Source: Methylococcaceae bacterium
GTDB taxonomy: Bacteria > Pseudomonadota > Gammaproteobacteria > Methylococcales > Methylomonadaceae
DNA: 64,000 nt
Reading direction: 5' to 3'
Assembly (NCBI GenBank): GCA_030693065.1
Contig: JAUYBL010000009.1
Span: forward strand, 45,471 to 109,470
In this document: positions 63,976 to 64,000 of the stretch, piece by piece
Layout: every line of letters starts with the position of its first letter
Position numbering within the stretch: position 1 is the stretch's first letter
The notes under the pieces: model-generated
What the model was told of the DNA's origin: nothing
The model's input: only the letters and a program-made list of their open reading frames with translations
Databases searched by the model: none
Position numbers and translations under genes: made by a program

Positions 63976-64000
63976 AGTAAAATGGCTTTACAACTCATTG

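Overview
The window reads as a chromosomal segment of a gammaproteobacterium. The core blocks are typical of that class: lptM-lysA-dapF-DUF484-xerC, rplU-rpmA-obgE-proB, DUF2066/purM divergently arranged, uvrC-pgsA, ispB, msbA and rpsT. A methanotroph-like (Methylococcales) origin is my inference from the mix of family 2A encapsulin, PEP-CTERM proteins and repeat types. No methane oxidation gene is present to prove it.

Layout. 1-8.1 kb: the end of topA, a small accessory insert, tsaC, a DUF2333/DUF4389 membrane pair, and the cell-wall/recombination operon. The unannotated-size lipoprotein LptM sits just before lysA. 8.3-23.4 kb: a sulfur island. It holds a YezD-like small protein, an outer-membrane porin, the sulfate ABC transporter (sbp, cysT, cysW, cysA), two YeeE/YedE-type sulfur permease halves, a FadL-type channel broken by an in-frame stop, then cysK, serine acetyltransferase, a family 2A encapsulin shell and a cysteine desulfurase with a long disordered N-terminal cargo domain. 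The last four form a tight operon, and their logic is coherent: import sulfate or thiosulfate, make cysteine, strip sulfur from it inside a protein shell. Two transcription units of this island share a short CCGG-stem leader motif that looks like an RNA element.

23.5-46.4 kb: mostly housekeeping genes (mazG, rpsT, proB, obgE, rpmA, rplU, ispB, msbA, purM, sdhB-sdhE, uvrC, pgsA). There is also a pair of tandem PEP-CTERM proteins divergent from a PAS-type sigma-54 activator, an HDOD protein, and a large hybrid histidine kinase coupled to an HD-GYP response regulator.

46.4-64 kb: an accessory region. Surface-polysaccharide genes (a flippase, UDP-galactopyranose mutase, four glycosyltransferase-like genes, an asparagine synthase) are mixed with many small toxin-antitoxin or TA-like pairs (UPF0175/DUF3368, DUF4160/DUF2442 twice, PIN pairs, BrnTA, VapBC, DUF433), palindromic repeats, and gene fragments (two murJ remnants, DegT-like start, CopG-like and nucleotidyltransferase-like stubs). 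It looks like a locus remodelled by repeated insertion and deletion.

The most notable system is the encapsulin-cysteine desulfurase operon at 18.7-23.4 kb. The family is known, but the repeated cargo motifs, the shared leader motif and the adjacent sulfur transport genes deserve a closer look.
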